A stretch of 64,000 nucleotides of DNA, taken from NCBI GenBank assembly GCA_026027325.1, contig JAMSLZ010000007.1, positions 1,302,001 through 1,366,000 on the forward strand, written 5' to 3'. The stretch is from Actinomucor elegans (Eukaryota; Mucoromycota; Mucoromycetes; Mucorales; Mucoraceae). Of the stretch, positions 24,510 to 37,035 are shown in pieces. The notes beneath the pieces are model-generated. The model worked only from the letters and a program-made list of their open reading frames with translations, was not told the origin of the DNA and did no database searches. Positions within the stretch are counted from its first letter, which is position 1. Each line of letters starts with the position of its first letter. The translations under genes were made by a program, and so were the position numbers.

Positions 24510-26869
24510 TTAAGATGATAAAGCAGGTGTACTTGTGGAAGTTGCGTCTATAGCAACTCCAAATCTCTTCTTATCATCAATGGGTTTGGGCTTTGGATCA
24601 GTATATCCCAATTCCTCTGCTTGAGTTAAAGCCAGATTTAAGCGTACAGCTAATCTATGTTCAAAATCATGCTTTCCGTGTTCCAGCGCCATTTCCCAGA
24701 CCTGTCGGCTCTTGTTCTTGAGATCCAAAGACCAGCAAGCAACACCAGCTTCCCATAACGCGTAAGGTATAGTCCAGGTATCTTGTAAAATGCATTCTTT
24801 ATGATCCAGTACCCAGTTAATATCCAATGTCGTATCTTCTGGTCGACCTAGCACATTCAGGATGGATGCTTTGATCACAAATAAGCAGGCTCTTTCGTTA
24901 AAGTAATCTGGTAAAGGTGTATCAGGCGCTAATTCCTTCATACGTTGCTCTTGTTCCATATTTTCGGTCTTTTGGATAGCAGCCAGGCCTACTTGTATAC
25001 GATTCAAAGCATCTGTCAGTAGCTCAGGACTCATATAAGGAAACAAATTCCAAATGCACATAAACTCCAAGATAGGTGCGTAAAAGTCCAAGTTTTGATA
25101 TCCACTCTTTTGAAACATGTTTACTTTACGAAGCACATAGCTATCAATATCTGATAAACGGCCACCGAGCTTCTTGACTATGAGATTAGGCACCTCTGCA
25201 AAGACTAGAATAGCTTCTGTACGTTCACCCATCATCTCGAAACAAGCACCTTGTGCATAGCGACAAAAAGCTGTAGACCAGTATTGTTGATCACAGAGAT
25301 ATTCAAAAGTAGCAGCAGCATGATGCCAGTTACCAGTCATCATATGGTTCATGGCCATTTCAAACCGGCATGAGTTAGTAACAGCCACTTCAGCCCATTC
25401 GCCCCGACTGATTTCAGCAGCATACATAAAAGACTGGGTTGATAAAGGCAAGTCTAATCCATTGCGCGCCATACGACCAGCGAAGAAAAGATAAACTGCT
25501 GAACTAGGATGGTGCTTCTGAGCTTCTAACAATATCTATATGATAATATAAGAAACATATACACCTTATAAACCATGAAACACTTTACTTCCATCGCTAT
25601 CTTTTGATATACATCCATCATGATTTGAGGAGCTAGAGATATAGCAGCTGTATAATAAGCCAGTAACATGATAGTCGCCATAGAAGATCGAACACGTTTG
25701 CTTTCAATGCATTGTTCTAATAGCATAAATCCAAGTTGCTTGTCAGGTTTCCAACCAAAAGCAGAGATGGCCTTTAATATTTTAGCAGGCAAAGCAGATA
25801 AAACCAAATGTACCGATCCAATGCCAAACTGGACACCCGAAATCGTATCAGAATCCATGAAAGCTAAATGATCTGCACCCATCTTTTGATATTCTTCCCA
25901 AACATACGTATAAGAGCTATACGCTCTACGTAAGTTTAATCCACATTTCACATAGCCCATCACAGACTCTTGTAATAGCTGCAAGATGGCAATCTGCAAA
26001 CAACATTCTGCTTTTAAAACATGAGCTCGCAACACGCCATTGGGTGGATGTTCAGTTGAAGGGTGAGCATTGACTGGTGTAGTGACTGGCGCATCTTCCT
26101 TCTTTTTCAGATAACTATAATATCCGGAAAAGTAGCCAGACACTTTGGAAGGCTTACTACCCAATTCCAATTGAGCGTTGGCTATTTCATAGGTTGTATT
26201 TAAAGCGTTCAATGCCATTGTTTGATCTTGATCTGCAGAAGTCTACAAATAATTTGTTACACGGTAAACTCTGTACTAGGTATAATTCCTTACCATGACA
26301 GCTAAAAAGTAAGTGTGAGAAAAAAGGATGATAAAGGACAAGGTTAATGAATGGTACTACGATTAAAAGAGAACTAGAGGCTTACCTTTAAGAAAGGCCA
26401 TAGAACTCAAGGCTAAAGCATTCAATGGATCACTAAGAGGGGACTATATTAGAAAACCAATTCTTTCTTAAGCTTGCCTCATAAACATACCAATCTGCTT
26501 TCTCTTCAAAGATACCCTTGGCAGCCATAAACTGGTTATCAAACAGATAGTTCAAACCTTTAATCACTGATTCATCTAGGTTCCAAAAAAAAAAAAAAAA
26601 ATTGAATTTTTCAAGAATAAAAAGCAGTTCTACTGAGGTATACCTTCTCTTTCCTGTTCTCTAGGAGTCAAATTATTGACAGTGATATTGCCTTTTTTGA
26701 CTTGAATAAGATTAGCACCAGATTTCTCGGGATCTCTTCTCTTTTTTGCTAATTCTTCTTCTGTAAGTTGTTTGGGAAGAAACTTTGTCTTGTCGATTTT
26801 AGGCTTGGGTGGTAGTTTAAGTTCATCTTTAAGAATGTTGGTGATTTCCTCAATCTTTTGTTCAGACAT
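24510..26869 (-). CDS. IML2: Iml2 / TTC39 family tetratricopeptide-like protein
   Basis: Member of the Iml2/TTC39 (outer-membrane protein Iml2) family; the yeast protein is linked to lipid-droplet and inclusion-body clearance at mitochondria. Exons: 26869-26644, 26575-26491, 26432-26386, 26301-26294 (8 nt), 26242-25589 and 25535-24510, giving 681 aa. A basic, Pro-rich N-terminus of ~75 residues is followed by the family core: GLNYLFDNQFMAAKGIFEEKAD, 'DPLNALALSSMAFLKAVMT', 'GIGSVHLVLSALPAKILKAISAFGWKPDK', then TPR-like helices with SSAVYLFFAGRMARNGLDL and the C-terminal 'WELGVA'-like region AGVACWSLDL. All exon phases agree only if the 8-nt exon is used. U1-70K lies upstream on the same strand. 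Confidence 0.85.
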
Positions 26870-27161
26870 GCTCAAATAAAAAGTAAAATAAAAAAAAGAA
26901 AAGAAAAGAGAAGAGAAGAGAGGAAGTGTGAATCATTTAACTCGGAGTGGCTCCACCTTATAATTATGTGTCACCATGGCTATCTTGTTAGTAGGCCAAA
27001 GCAGAACACTGGCTTTTATTTTATAACATATATAATGTACATTGTAGCTGCTTGGAGAATCAAAAAGCATTCTGTTTTAGTTTATATATATAATTTTTTT
27101 TAAAAAAAGAAAAAATAGCAGCACTTTTACGTGTTATTGAAGTGTCGTACCCAAGAGAAGG

Positions 27162-28278
27162 TTAGTATCTATCTCTTCTACTACTACCTCCACCCATACG
27201 ATCTCTTGATCTATCTCTTCCACGACCACTGTATCTATCACCACCACCGCGATCTTTATAGCCCTTTGGACTTCTGCTTCGCGAGCGAATACGAGATCTC
27301 TTTCTTTCGTCATCTCTTCTACTATAACCTCCATAATGTTGTCTATGCCCACGATCACGATCATTGTAAGAAGATCTATCACGGCTATGATGACGAGCTA
27401 GTGAACTTGATGATTTATGCTGGCTCTGCTCTCTACCACCGAGACCACCGCCTAATCTACGAGGTTTCCATCCTTTAACAGTACGAGCGCGTTCAACATC
27501 AACCAAGATACGACGTCCTAGTATCTTTAAACCATCTGCATCCTTATAAGCCGCTAAAAGAAAAGGACAGAACAATAAGTTATATAAGTAAAAAAGCCTG
27601 TAAAAAAGTATTTAGGATAAAGTTACCACGCATGTCTTTCTCTCTTTCAAACTCTATAAAGGCATAACAACGCGATCTGCCCTCTTTATCACGAATAAGA
27701 CGAACCTAGCAACAAGAGTCAGTCAATGAGTTACTTTTAATTTATCAAAAGAAACCATTTACCTTTTTGATTTGTCCATAAAGTTCAAATTCTCTTGTCA
27801 AGTCGCTTTCTGTTAATTCAGGGCTTAAATGGGTAACGAAAAGCGTATTAAATGGATCTCCATCAATATTCTCATCTTTCTCAGGATCATCTAGTCAATA
27901 GAAACCAAATTAGATTAGAAAATGAACACTCTATGCTGAACTTTTTATATAAATATATATATATACATTCGGCTAATGCGGCTTGCAAAGCTTGTTCTGC
28001 TTTCACTCTTTTAGCTTCAGCCTAAAATAACGCGTTAATATTTGAGTTTTGCAGTAGTGTATTAAAAAGACAAATACCTTCTCTTTGCGTTTTTCTTCCA
28101 AGGATTTCCAAGGCACATAATCGGCGTCGTAATTTCTCAATTCGGGAACGTAGGACGCGATGCCTGTGACAATGCATCCCACACGTTTTTCGGGATCTTT
28201 ATCAAGTGGAGGAGAATAAGGTAATGGTGGTCGTGGAGCAAATAATTTGAGTAGATTAGGAGGAAGCTTGTCGGTCAT
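27162..28278 (-). CDS. SNP1: U1 snRNP 70 kDa protein (U1-70K / Snp1)
   Basis: Binds stem-loop I of U1 snRNA and helps recognise 5' splice sites in the nucleus. Exons: 28278-28078, 28021-27967, 27890-27763, 27705-27627 and 27553-27162, giving 284 aa. The N-terminal U1snRNP70 segment ([17 protein letters not shown]) is present. The RRM covers about residues 98-178 with RNP2 TLFVTHLS and RNP1 SRCYAFIEF, where the usual RGYAFIEY is slightly changed, and ends in [25 protein letters not shown], the family hallmark. The C-terminus is Arg/Asp/Ser-rich and ends RRDRY. It lies about 290 bp upstream of the IML2 homologue on the same strand. Confidence 0.97.
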
Positions 28279-29783
28279 CTCTGTATTCTTGCAATTATTA
28301 AAAAAAAAAGGTCTAAAAAAAATACGTGTAGTAAGTGTGTGTGTGTGCGTGCTATTGAACTTTTCTAATATCATATCAAGTCACAATTTTTTTTTTTTTT
28401 TTTTTATATCCTTATATGTGTAAGGCATACCTTTTTCCATATTTCAAAAGTTTTTGTTACAAGTTAATTAGCTTATGTACCAACTTTGTGCGCCATTATA
28501 ATGATAATGCAATTAGGTTGTTCAGTTGTACGCTACATGGCTTCTAATTTCCAAGCAGCAGTGGCCTTGCTGCTGATGATTTGCGTATACTTTGACGCCA
28601 TTGGACAACGGGAACTAAATATTCTGTCCTCCTCCTCCACTATCACTACCATGACATTAGGTCTGAAAAAAAATCTTACTTGGTTGGTGTCCCTGAATCA
28701 TATTGTCCATTAATCTATCTGAATCTCTGATTTGATCGTTTGATGATGGTATTAGTTGAATACACCTATTGGTGTAAAAGGTTATCTCATTTCGTATCGA
28801 ATTTGAATAATATTTTGTCATTTAAAGGCTTGAGCTTTTTTTTTTCTCTTCGACACGTTTGAATAGTTTTACTTCCATCATTTAAATTTCTGGAAAAGCC
28901 CTTTTTCATTTTTGTTCATCAGTGGAAATCTGGTGAGAAGTATCATCGCTTCTTGCTGTTATTTTTGAATCATTATTGAGAGTTGAGCAAAAACTATACG
29001 CATTCAATTTGATTGTGTAATTCTAAAAGATGATACAGAACTTTAGTTGTAGAAATTACTTTTAAAATGCCCTTATATCTCTACAGGGAGTTAATAATTA
29101 AAGTTCTTATGATTGATATATACTTTTATTAAAGCGGGGAAAGACCAAGATCCTCCCTGCCATATCTTGAGAACCCTAATCATTCAGTATTGAGAACTAT
29201 CAGTGTAGGGGCTTAACTCCTTTACTCACCATCAAAACATTCATATTAGGCTTCTTATTTATCAAAAAAAAAAGAGTCAATATCGGATTTGATGACATAT
29301 TCAGAATGAAAAATTATAGAATATGGACATTTCATGTAAATTGGACCAGATGATGGGTGGATCAGTCAGCCGATCTCAGTTTAATGTCATATTTGGCTGG
29401 TAGAACATGTTAAAAACAAACTACTGCATCCATCTAACCAACACCTATGCTCCACTTGGATATACAATGAATATATCATGCATTAACGATTGAGAGTAAA
29501 ATAATTATATCGTAGCTAGTTGTAACGATTTATAGATCTCGGTTTAATCTCAAATCGAATGATTAATACATGATCAGAATGAGCTATTGCATCTACAATG
29601 GGAATCTCTATTAAAATGCTGTATAATCTATATGAAAAGAAATACTACAAATGGTAATTCATTAACCTTTTTTATTATTGTTATTTTTATTTTTCTGGTT
29701 CAAAAAGAATGCCATGTATATACAATAGTATATATATATATATATGATACTATACAAAGGAAAGGGTATTATTTCAACACTAC
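28279..29783. other. Intergenic, 1.5 kb, repeat-bearing
   Basis: Spacer between the U1-70K start and the LIM-RhoGAP stop codon. Contains a 22-nt T run near 28388-28409, two copies of the dispersed two-box repeat (listed separately) and no supported ORF; the 75- and 66-codon frames here have no motifs. Confidence 0.55.
29371..29595 (+). repeat. Two adjacent copies of the dispersed two-box repeat
   Basis: The best copy in the window has box 1 'GATCTCGGTTTAATCTCAAAT' at 29535-29555 and box 2 'CAGAATGAGCTATTGCATCTA' at 29575-29595. An older copy (GATCTCAGTTTAATGTCATA at 29372-29391, then 'AACTACTGCATCCATC' to 29434) lies 160 bp before it in the same orientation. Confidence 0.55.
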
Positions 29784-32693
29784 TTAATGCTTATATTGAG
29801 CAGAAGTTGAGGGTGATGGTGGTAATATAGATTGTGGATCGCCTGTAGAACAAGTCGAAGCTAAAGAACTCGATGAAAGAGAAAGGACTTCTTTTTTGAT
29901 CTTTTTCAATTGGCTCAACGATTTTACAAACTGCTTGGGGCAAGCCAAATCCATCGTATTGGTACTAAGGTATTCAGACATTTTGGGATGCTCATATAAT
30001 GATACAATTTCAATAGGAACCTAGTTTAAAATTGAGGAGGGATGAATAACGTCGTTTCCATAAATTGTCTAATACTATTTTACCTTGATCAGTTTTTCAT
30101 AATTCTCAATCATGGTAGCTACAATACAAATCTCTTCATGACAAATAGATTTATCTTGCACTTTACCATACAAGATGTTGGGAGCCATCACCCGAGCCAA
30201 ATTCTCAGCATCCATCTTGTTATCTTCAGCATGTTTTGCTACCCAATTTAAAAGCGCCAATACCAACAGCAAAATGTCTCGATTGGCTTTGGGTAAAGCG
30301 CAAATTGCCCAATGCAGCGTCTCCAGACGTTGATAGCGCATAAACACCGGATGTAACTTGAATGTCAAGAGAGGCTCTGGTAATTCTCTTAGAAATTTCT
30401 TGACAAACGCCGCTAATTGGATAATTGGTTGCTGTTTGAAAAAGGGCATCCAATCATGTTGATCTTGATACCCTTCTTCCAATATATCGCACATGTCTTT
30501 GAGACCGCGAATATTGCCGTTTTTTCGAAAGATGCCTTCGGTATTGATATCTTGGTCAATCAGTGTCAATACACAGTGTTTGAGAAAGATGGGAATCTGT
30601 GCCTCTGCCGAAAAACAGGAAATGATACTAGGACATACAGTACGCCAGCGTTCAAAAAATACGCTTTGATCATTAATTTCAAACGGAGCTAGATCTGTAT
30701 TCATATTTGTGAGGTTAAAGATAGACATGGTAGTTGGAGGAGAAGGTAGTGGTGATTGATGCAGTTGTTGAGGGTTAATTTCAGTAGTAGGTGTCAAAAT
30801 GTGTGTTTTGAGTTTGTTCCATAGATTACTGGCTTTTTTGAGATCCAAAATGTCTTCTGCTTCGTCTATAGGTAGCTCAAGGTATAGTAAGGCCATATGG
30901 CGCAAGATGCAGTCTTGTTGGTGGTGCTGTACTTTGGGTAAATCAGTGGGTAAAGAAGTAGATGTGGGCGGTGAAAGAGGAGGCGTATAGAGTTGATCTG
31001 GTAATGATATATGTAATGTGCTTGATGTGCGCAAATTGCGACGACGAGTGGTGGTAAGTGCTCTGCGAATAGATTCCATACGACTAGGTGGTTTTTCTTG
31101 TAAAGGCAACGTTGATTTTGACCTTTGTAGGCTAGCTGTAGATACTGCTGTAAGATTAGGTGCACTTTGATAACTCGCTGATTTTGGCTGTTTCATAAGA
31201 AGAGGAGGAGCAGGAGCAGGAGCCTTGTTAAATAAAAGAGACAGGTCCTCATTTAATAATAGTCTTTGTGGGTTTCCTAAATAGAGCAAGATCTCATTAG
31301 TAGTGATTCCGTGTGTAACTAATAGTAATTACTTGTAGGCTTGATATTGAATACAAGACCCAATGCACCATCTATTAACTGGTTCTGCAGCTCTAGATAG
31401 GGTAATTCCAAGGTCCTTTTGTATTGTCCTAGATTATATACAGCCAAGATGGTTTGAATTATGCCAGGTCCGATAGTCCGTTCCTATAAAATAAGTAGGT
31501 TAATTAGGATAATGGTAATATAAACAAGATCTTACCAATAGAATAGCCTGCTGAAGACTCAGCTTAATAAGGTCTCTGGTATATTGTAATAGATCTGATG
31601 ATTGTTGTTGATTGATAAAGGATATCAATTGGTCACCTAGTCTTTTTACTGGAACATCACAAGAAAGGTCTATTGAACAATAAGCATAAAGGCTCTTGTG
31701 ATTTTTTTTTAAGAAACTTACGTGTCATTTGATTCATAAAGAGCAGGTCCAGCACAGTCAACAGGGTATGGTATTGTTCAATTAGTAACTGGTAATAATG
31801 ATCAGGCGTTTTTTTAGTTGCAGTAATGGTAGATATTAATTTAGCAGTTGCATCTTCAAATTGGCTTAGATCTTTCCAAATCGCAGTGCGTAATGTACTA
31901 TAATAGTTTTGTACCGCTAGTAATTGCTGCTTATCATTGATCACAGCTGTATATGATGAATATTAACATTTGAATACGCTAGAGTACTATTAAATACCAC
32001 ATACCATCTTGATCCAGGTCCGATAATTGAATTTGCCAATACTACCAAAAGAGAGGTGAGCCAGCTACACTATATCATACTAATGTATCAATCTACCTTT
32101 TGGATTAAATGACATTCTTGATGCCATTTGGCTGTTTCTTGTGTTTTATTCAACACAGCTTGTCCGCAGCCTTGACATTCGGTACCTTTAATTAAAGAAT
32201 AATGATACAGACAATAAGGCCTTCCATTGTAATCAAATCTTTTTTCGTTTTCGTCTGGTTCCACCATCATTGTCTTCATAATGGTACATCCAGGACATTG
32301 TAAACATTGTGGATGATACTTGTAGTCTCCAAACAAGGCATGGTTATCATCATTAATGTATCCCTGACATTGATGACACTTGAAGCCATGGCGTTGATAA
32401 TAATCTTTTTCGCATAGAATCATGGTTGAACTAAATAGATAGAATTTATGTAAAACTGATTTCTGACAAATCTAACACAAAAAGAGTCAATTCTACCTCG
32501 TGTTTTATAACTTTTTTTTTATATAAATATATATAAAAAAAAAAAGACCTACATCACATTTAAAACAGGTTTTATGATATATATTTCCAACTGCTCTTAT
32601 GATCGATGGATCACCGCGTAAACAGGACTTTTGACAGTTGTGACAGGAATAAACCTGCTGTTTCTTGTCTATAGATAATATTGCACTTGTCAT
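29784..32693 (-). CDS. LIM-domain Rho GTPase-activating protein (Lrg1-like)
   Basis: Switches off Rho-type GTPases in cell-wall and polarity signalling. Eight exons, bounds good to about one base: 32693-32553, 32471-32097, 32041-32005, 31946-31722, 31648-31537, 31483-31333, 31276-30084 and 30020-29784; about 823 aa. Two full LIM zinc fingers lie at ~17-72 (CHNC..YHKTCFKCDIC..) and ~79-140 (CHQC..YHPQCLQCPGC), then a partial third CQGC..WHQECH. A helical region leads into a Ser/Pro-rich linker (~350-530) and a RhoGAP domain with the arginine finger in EGIFRKNGN (near residue 595) and LPEPLLTF. This domain order matches yeast Lrg1. The ATG at 32693 reads straight into LIM1. An upstream ATG at 32802 would need an extra intron. 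The ELG1 stop codon lies only ~136 bp upstream on the same strand. Confidence 0.88.
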
Positions 32694-32829
32694 TGAATAA
32701 GAAAAAAAAAAGAGAAAAAGAAGAGAAAGAAGGGAAAAAAAAATTAATTGAAACCTGATGGTTCTTGGCCAAGCAAAAAGCTTTACAGAACTGTAAAGTC
32801 ATTTTGATATCCGATCCGAGTTTTTTTTT

Positions 32830-35375
32830 TTATTCTTTTTTTAGCTTTTCCAGTCGATTTATCCAATATTCCGTCTATTAATAAATTCAGTGAACAAAGT
32901 CATCAGGGCTTAGTTTGTATACATACTTCATCTACAAGACGTCCATGGCTCGTCAAGCTGGCTACAGCTTCTTGATTTAATGGTAAATACAATCTTCTTC
33001 GTTTAGAGCGTGTTTTGGACTTGTTTTTATGATCGTAATAGAGCATAGCTTGAATATGAGGTATATAGTCCAACGTCAGTAGGGTTGTATAGGGCTGATA
33101 AATATACGATATCGGTAATAGCTTTTCGATAGCATCTTTATAGTCCTCCAACGTATGGATTCTATTAATACAAACAAGGTTAACATTCATAAAAAAAAAA
33201 AGAAGCTTTTTAGTGCTTATTACCGAGCATCGTTCAATTCTTCATAGTGGCTGGATGAATTTGCTATTAGTTTTTGCCAACCAGATGAACTCAATGTTTG
33301 GCTATTTAATACTGAGAGGGTAGATTCTAATTCTGTCATATCCATTGTATCTTTTGTATCTTTAACCCAAAGGCCTGTATAGCCATTAATTTGATCCTCA
33401 GTCATCTCGCAGACCTAATTGTATAGTTAGTATGACCTGAAAATGAGAAAGAATGCTGTACCTGATTTCCATTCTCTTTGTAGCCAAGCCACGTATCTAT
33501 AAAGGCGCTATTATTCAGAGCCTGCACAATGTTTTCTAATTCATCATCATCTCCGTCTCCTGTCGTACTATCACCATTTAAATAACACAAAGCCAATCGG
33601 AATGTATCGACAGCTCCACGGCAAGGTATACATTTTTCTTTGACTTCCACTGCGTCCATCTCTTTTGAGAGTCCCAAGTACTTGCCGAATGCATCTTCAC
33701 CAGCATACAACGACAAGGTCTGTAGCAGCTGTCTAATATCTCGACCCAATAATGCTATCAGACATATTAAATCAGTAGGTTGCATCATAAATCCCTCTGC
33801 AAAACACACGAGCCACAGATAAGGCAGTAATTCATCTTCATTGGGCGGTTCCAATCCCAATACTTTTTGCAAGCACAAGTTTTCAAAAGGAATCTGATCA
33901 GGATCTATTACAAATAAAAAATAAAATAAAAATAAAAATCAACACGATGGATACATGTTAGCTTTTTCCTCTAAACGTACCATTGCAAGTCATGACAATA
34001 GGTCGTTTGCTCTTTTGTGATAGTTCAATGACAGAAGGCCAAAATCCTTTGTCTTCTTCAAACAAAAGATCTACTTCTTCCAATAAAATCAAACTTTGCT
34101 TTGTATTCGATACAGTAGTAGGTTTCTTTGTTTTGGCAAAATGCTTCAGCAGCCCAGGCCCTTTTTTGTTGTGGTAACCATACTACTGGTGCTTTGTGTA
34201 GGTGCAAAATAGGGGTTCAATTTTTTTTTCTTTTTGAGGTTCGGTGCTGTCATTGCTACTGACGCAGGTGTTGCAAAAGTAACCAAGTGAGATTTGGTCA
34301 TTTCCCCCACGAGAGCCATCACATCTTTGCCAGATCGCTTTGATCCACTATTGATCTCAAACACTTCATAGCCCAATTCTTCAGCGGCTGTATAGACACT
34401 CGCTGTCTTGCCAATACCATGGTCGCCCATGATCAAAATGACATTGGATCGTATACTCGTATCCTTGTTGACCTTTTTTTTATTATCCATGACAAAATCT
34501 TCGTCTTTGTCATCATCATACAATGAAAGGTGGTGCATCAGCTCTTCATCATCAGAATGATCCAGGTTTGGTTTCACTACCACCGCTTTCTGTTGCTTCT
34601 TCTTCTTTTTGCTGGCGTGATTGGCAGGAGTGCTGGCACTAATAGGGGCAATTTTCATTTGATGAAGCCAGTCTTTGAGATACACATGATGATGACGGTC
34701 ACCTACCAAGCCTTTGACGGTATGAGGTCGGTATTTCTCGGTCCAAGGTCGATGATCGTCTTTTAGTTTGGTACAAAATATAGTTTGACAAAGCTCTTTG
34801 CAAGATGCATATCGATGCCATAGAGGAAATTGGATATCCAAATATTCCTCGAGCTGGTGCTGTGTATGGATACTAGGTAGCATGGGTTGGTCACCTTTCA
34901 ATTGTCCCAAACAACGACGACGAGAATGGCAGCGACGGTATATCTGTTGCGGTGGTATGACTGCTACTGGAGGTGGCGTGGAACGTCGTTTTACCAGTGG
35001 TTGCCATGGCTCAAATACTTTATCAGTGACATGTGCAGTGCCAAGCACATTGAGTCGTGAAAACTCGTGATCGTCGCGCAATTGCTTGGGTTTGGTGGTA
35101 TGTGGTTGACCGAAATGGTCAAATGTAGGTTCTTGATCATAGATCTCGGCATAAAAAGTAGGTTTAGACAGCTGCCTCGGCTTAGATCCTTCGCCTTTAT
35201 TGATGTAAAGCAATGGATCGGCTTCGGACCGAGGCGATCTCGGTGATGATTCAGTGTTCAGTCGAGGCTTCGATAGATCATGGGCAGATCCTGGTGGTGT
35301 TTTAGGCCGAGATTGTTTCTTTTTCTGCTGTTGTTGAAAGAACGGGTGAACGGCTTTGTTGCCCGACGAACTCAT
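32830..35375 (-). CDS. ELG1: Elg1/ATAD5-type PCNA-unloading AAA+ ATPase, with a one-base frame break
   Basis: Large subunit of the RFC-like complex that removes PCNA from DNA after replication. Exons: 35375-33981, 33904-33462, 33414-33224, 33161-32927 and 32874-32830. A Lys/Pro-rich N-terminus (VHPFFQQ.. resembles a PIP-like motif) precedes [15 protein letters not shown], the Walker [10 protein letters not shown] near residue 320 and [12 protein letters not shown]. The Walker [15 protein letters not shown] (~430) and PIVMTCND follow, then the lid and helical C-terminus. Within exon 1 the frame changes by -1 exactly at an A6 run (34162-34167): the zero frame stops at 34146, while Walker B is in the -1 frame. 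With that shift all exon phases agree and the product is 769 aa. The gene may be intact with a sequencing or assembly slip, truly broken, or frameshifted during translation. Confidence 0.85.
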
Positions 35376-35541
35376 TGGTAGCCTGCAATGGGTGGAAAAA
35401 ACACGAAGTTTTTACACGTGTATTTGGAAAAGGAAAAAGAAAGGACGCGTTTCTTTGAAAGAACGAGATTTTATTATATTTGAATGAGCGATGATGCAAG
35501 CCAATAAATAATAAGATGAGTGGGGGATATAAGTGTTACTA

Positions 35542-36929
35542 CTATCTTTTGGTTTTACGTGGTATCGATGATTTTATTGTCATGGGTATGGTTTCAGTTG
35601 TAGTAATACTTGATGGTTGTATGCTTTCTGGATTAGATAATGAGTATTAAAATAAATCAATAAAAATGCGTATAATTACCTTCTTCCTCCTCATCATCAT
35701 CATCATCATCGTCTTCTTCTTCTTCTGGTGCATAATTAGACAGTACTCGACCCAATATCTTGTATTCAAAATCAATCGACTTTTGGCCTTGTTCAATCAT
35801 ATGTTCAGTGATCTTGCGCAACTTTTGAAATAAAACATCTTGTTCCCAATCCTCTTCTTCTTCACCATCATCTTCGTCTATTTGATCGCACTAAACAAAA
35901 ACCCATGAGTTTATCTCCTAGAAATACTCCTATTAAGTAACTTACAGTATCGTCAACAATTTCATCCGATATCAAGTCGTGTTCGCCTAATCGTTGCTTT
36001 TTGACCTGGTTTAATTGCGACGCTTGTTTTCGAACGGTTGCCTCCAACATAGCATTGACGGTTAATAAAGATTTAATGGATAACTCCAAATCTGCAATCT
36101 ACGACAAGTGTATTAGAGACAAAGTGCTATCAATCCATTCATTATGTACCTTTCTATTAACTCGTGCTTCGTTAATCACGGGCTCTTCTTCTTCATCTTC
36201 TTCTTCTCCTTCCTCTGGTTCTTTTTTCTCGGAAACAATGTCTTGTTCCTCATCTACATCCTCCTCCCCGTCGATATCTTGATTCACAGAAACAAGTGAA
36301 GAAGAGGAAGATGAGGTAGTGGTATTGGTATCAATCATCTCGGGCGAAGATAGTGTATCACTATGGATAATACTAGGCACAGCAGTTGCAGCTACAGGCG
36401 TGTTAATAATACCCAATACCGACCGATGATGCTGCTGTTGCTGTTGCTGTTGCAACTGCTGTTGCTGTGTTTGCTGTGGCGAACGTATATAACTAGGGGA
36501 CATGGGCCGACTATGAATCAACTTGGGCGGTTCATGATAGTTTAAATTCAAAGGAACTGTCATGGACTTGGTCATGATTCTCTGTTGCGGTTGTTGCAAT
36601 TGTTGCAATTGAGATTGAGGTTTATAGATTTCTATCGGTGGTCTTGTAGATGATGGAGGAGGTTTGTTACTGTCATAAGAAGGCTTTCGGACAGGTGGAT
36701 GGTATAGGTTCAAATGAGGTTTTTCTATTGGTTTTACAACATTGGTGGCAGTAACTCGAGGTTTACGAGCTGTATTGGTGGAAGAAGTTGAGGAGACGGT
36801 TGAACGACGCTGTGAGTTGGTACTCGTGGTACTGCCACTACTACTATGACTGAGGCTATGATTCAAGTAGTGATTGCTGGAAGGTCGTATGATATTCACA
36901 GCCTTGGGCTGATGAGGTTCTTTTGTCAT
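35542..36929 (-). CDS. Unknown low-complexity protein with a central coiled coil
   Basis: I do not recognise this gene. Exons 36929-36150, 36098-35946, 35890-35680 and 35627-35542 have good GT..AG sites and agree in phase, giving 409 aa. The first ~230 residues are disordered, rich in Ser, Thr, Pro, Asn and Gln, with a poly-Gln tract at about 165-180 coded mostly by CAG/CAA. An acidic block of ~40 residues follows, then a clean helix, IADLELSIKSLLTVNAMLEA with TVRKQASQLNQ, that looks like a dimerising coiled coil (~262-296). A second acidic region and 'DFEYKILGRVLSNYAPEEE' lead to a basic end (IPRKTKR). It could be a nuclear regulator, but nothing identifies a function. ELG1 lies ~165 bp downstream. 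Confidence 0.65.
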
Positions 36930-37035
36930 TAGATTTTATTATACAAAGTGAAAAAAAGGAAAAAGATAAATACGAAAAATAATCATGAAATATATATATA
37001 TGAAATATATATGAAAAAGAAACTCAGTTATATCC

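Noticed and set aside
31480..31660. Possible one-base irregularity in a LIM-RhoGAP exon
   Set aside because: My exon sum is one base from divisible by three here, but the protein reads through cleanly by eye; I treat it as a counting uncertainty of one base, not a frameshift.
32694..32802. Alternative start of the LIM-RhoGAP at 32802 with an extra intron
   Set aside because: The ATG at 32693 reads uninterrupted into LIM1 and has a pyrimidine-rich leader; the upstream version needs an additional intron with a weak donor.
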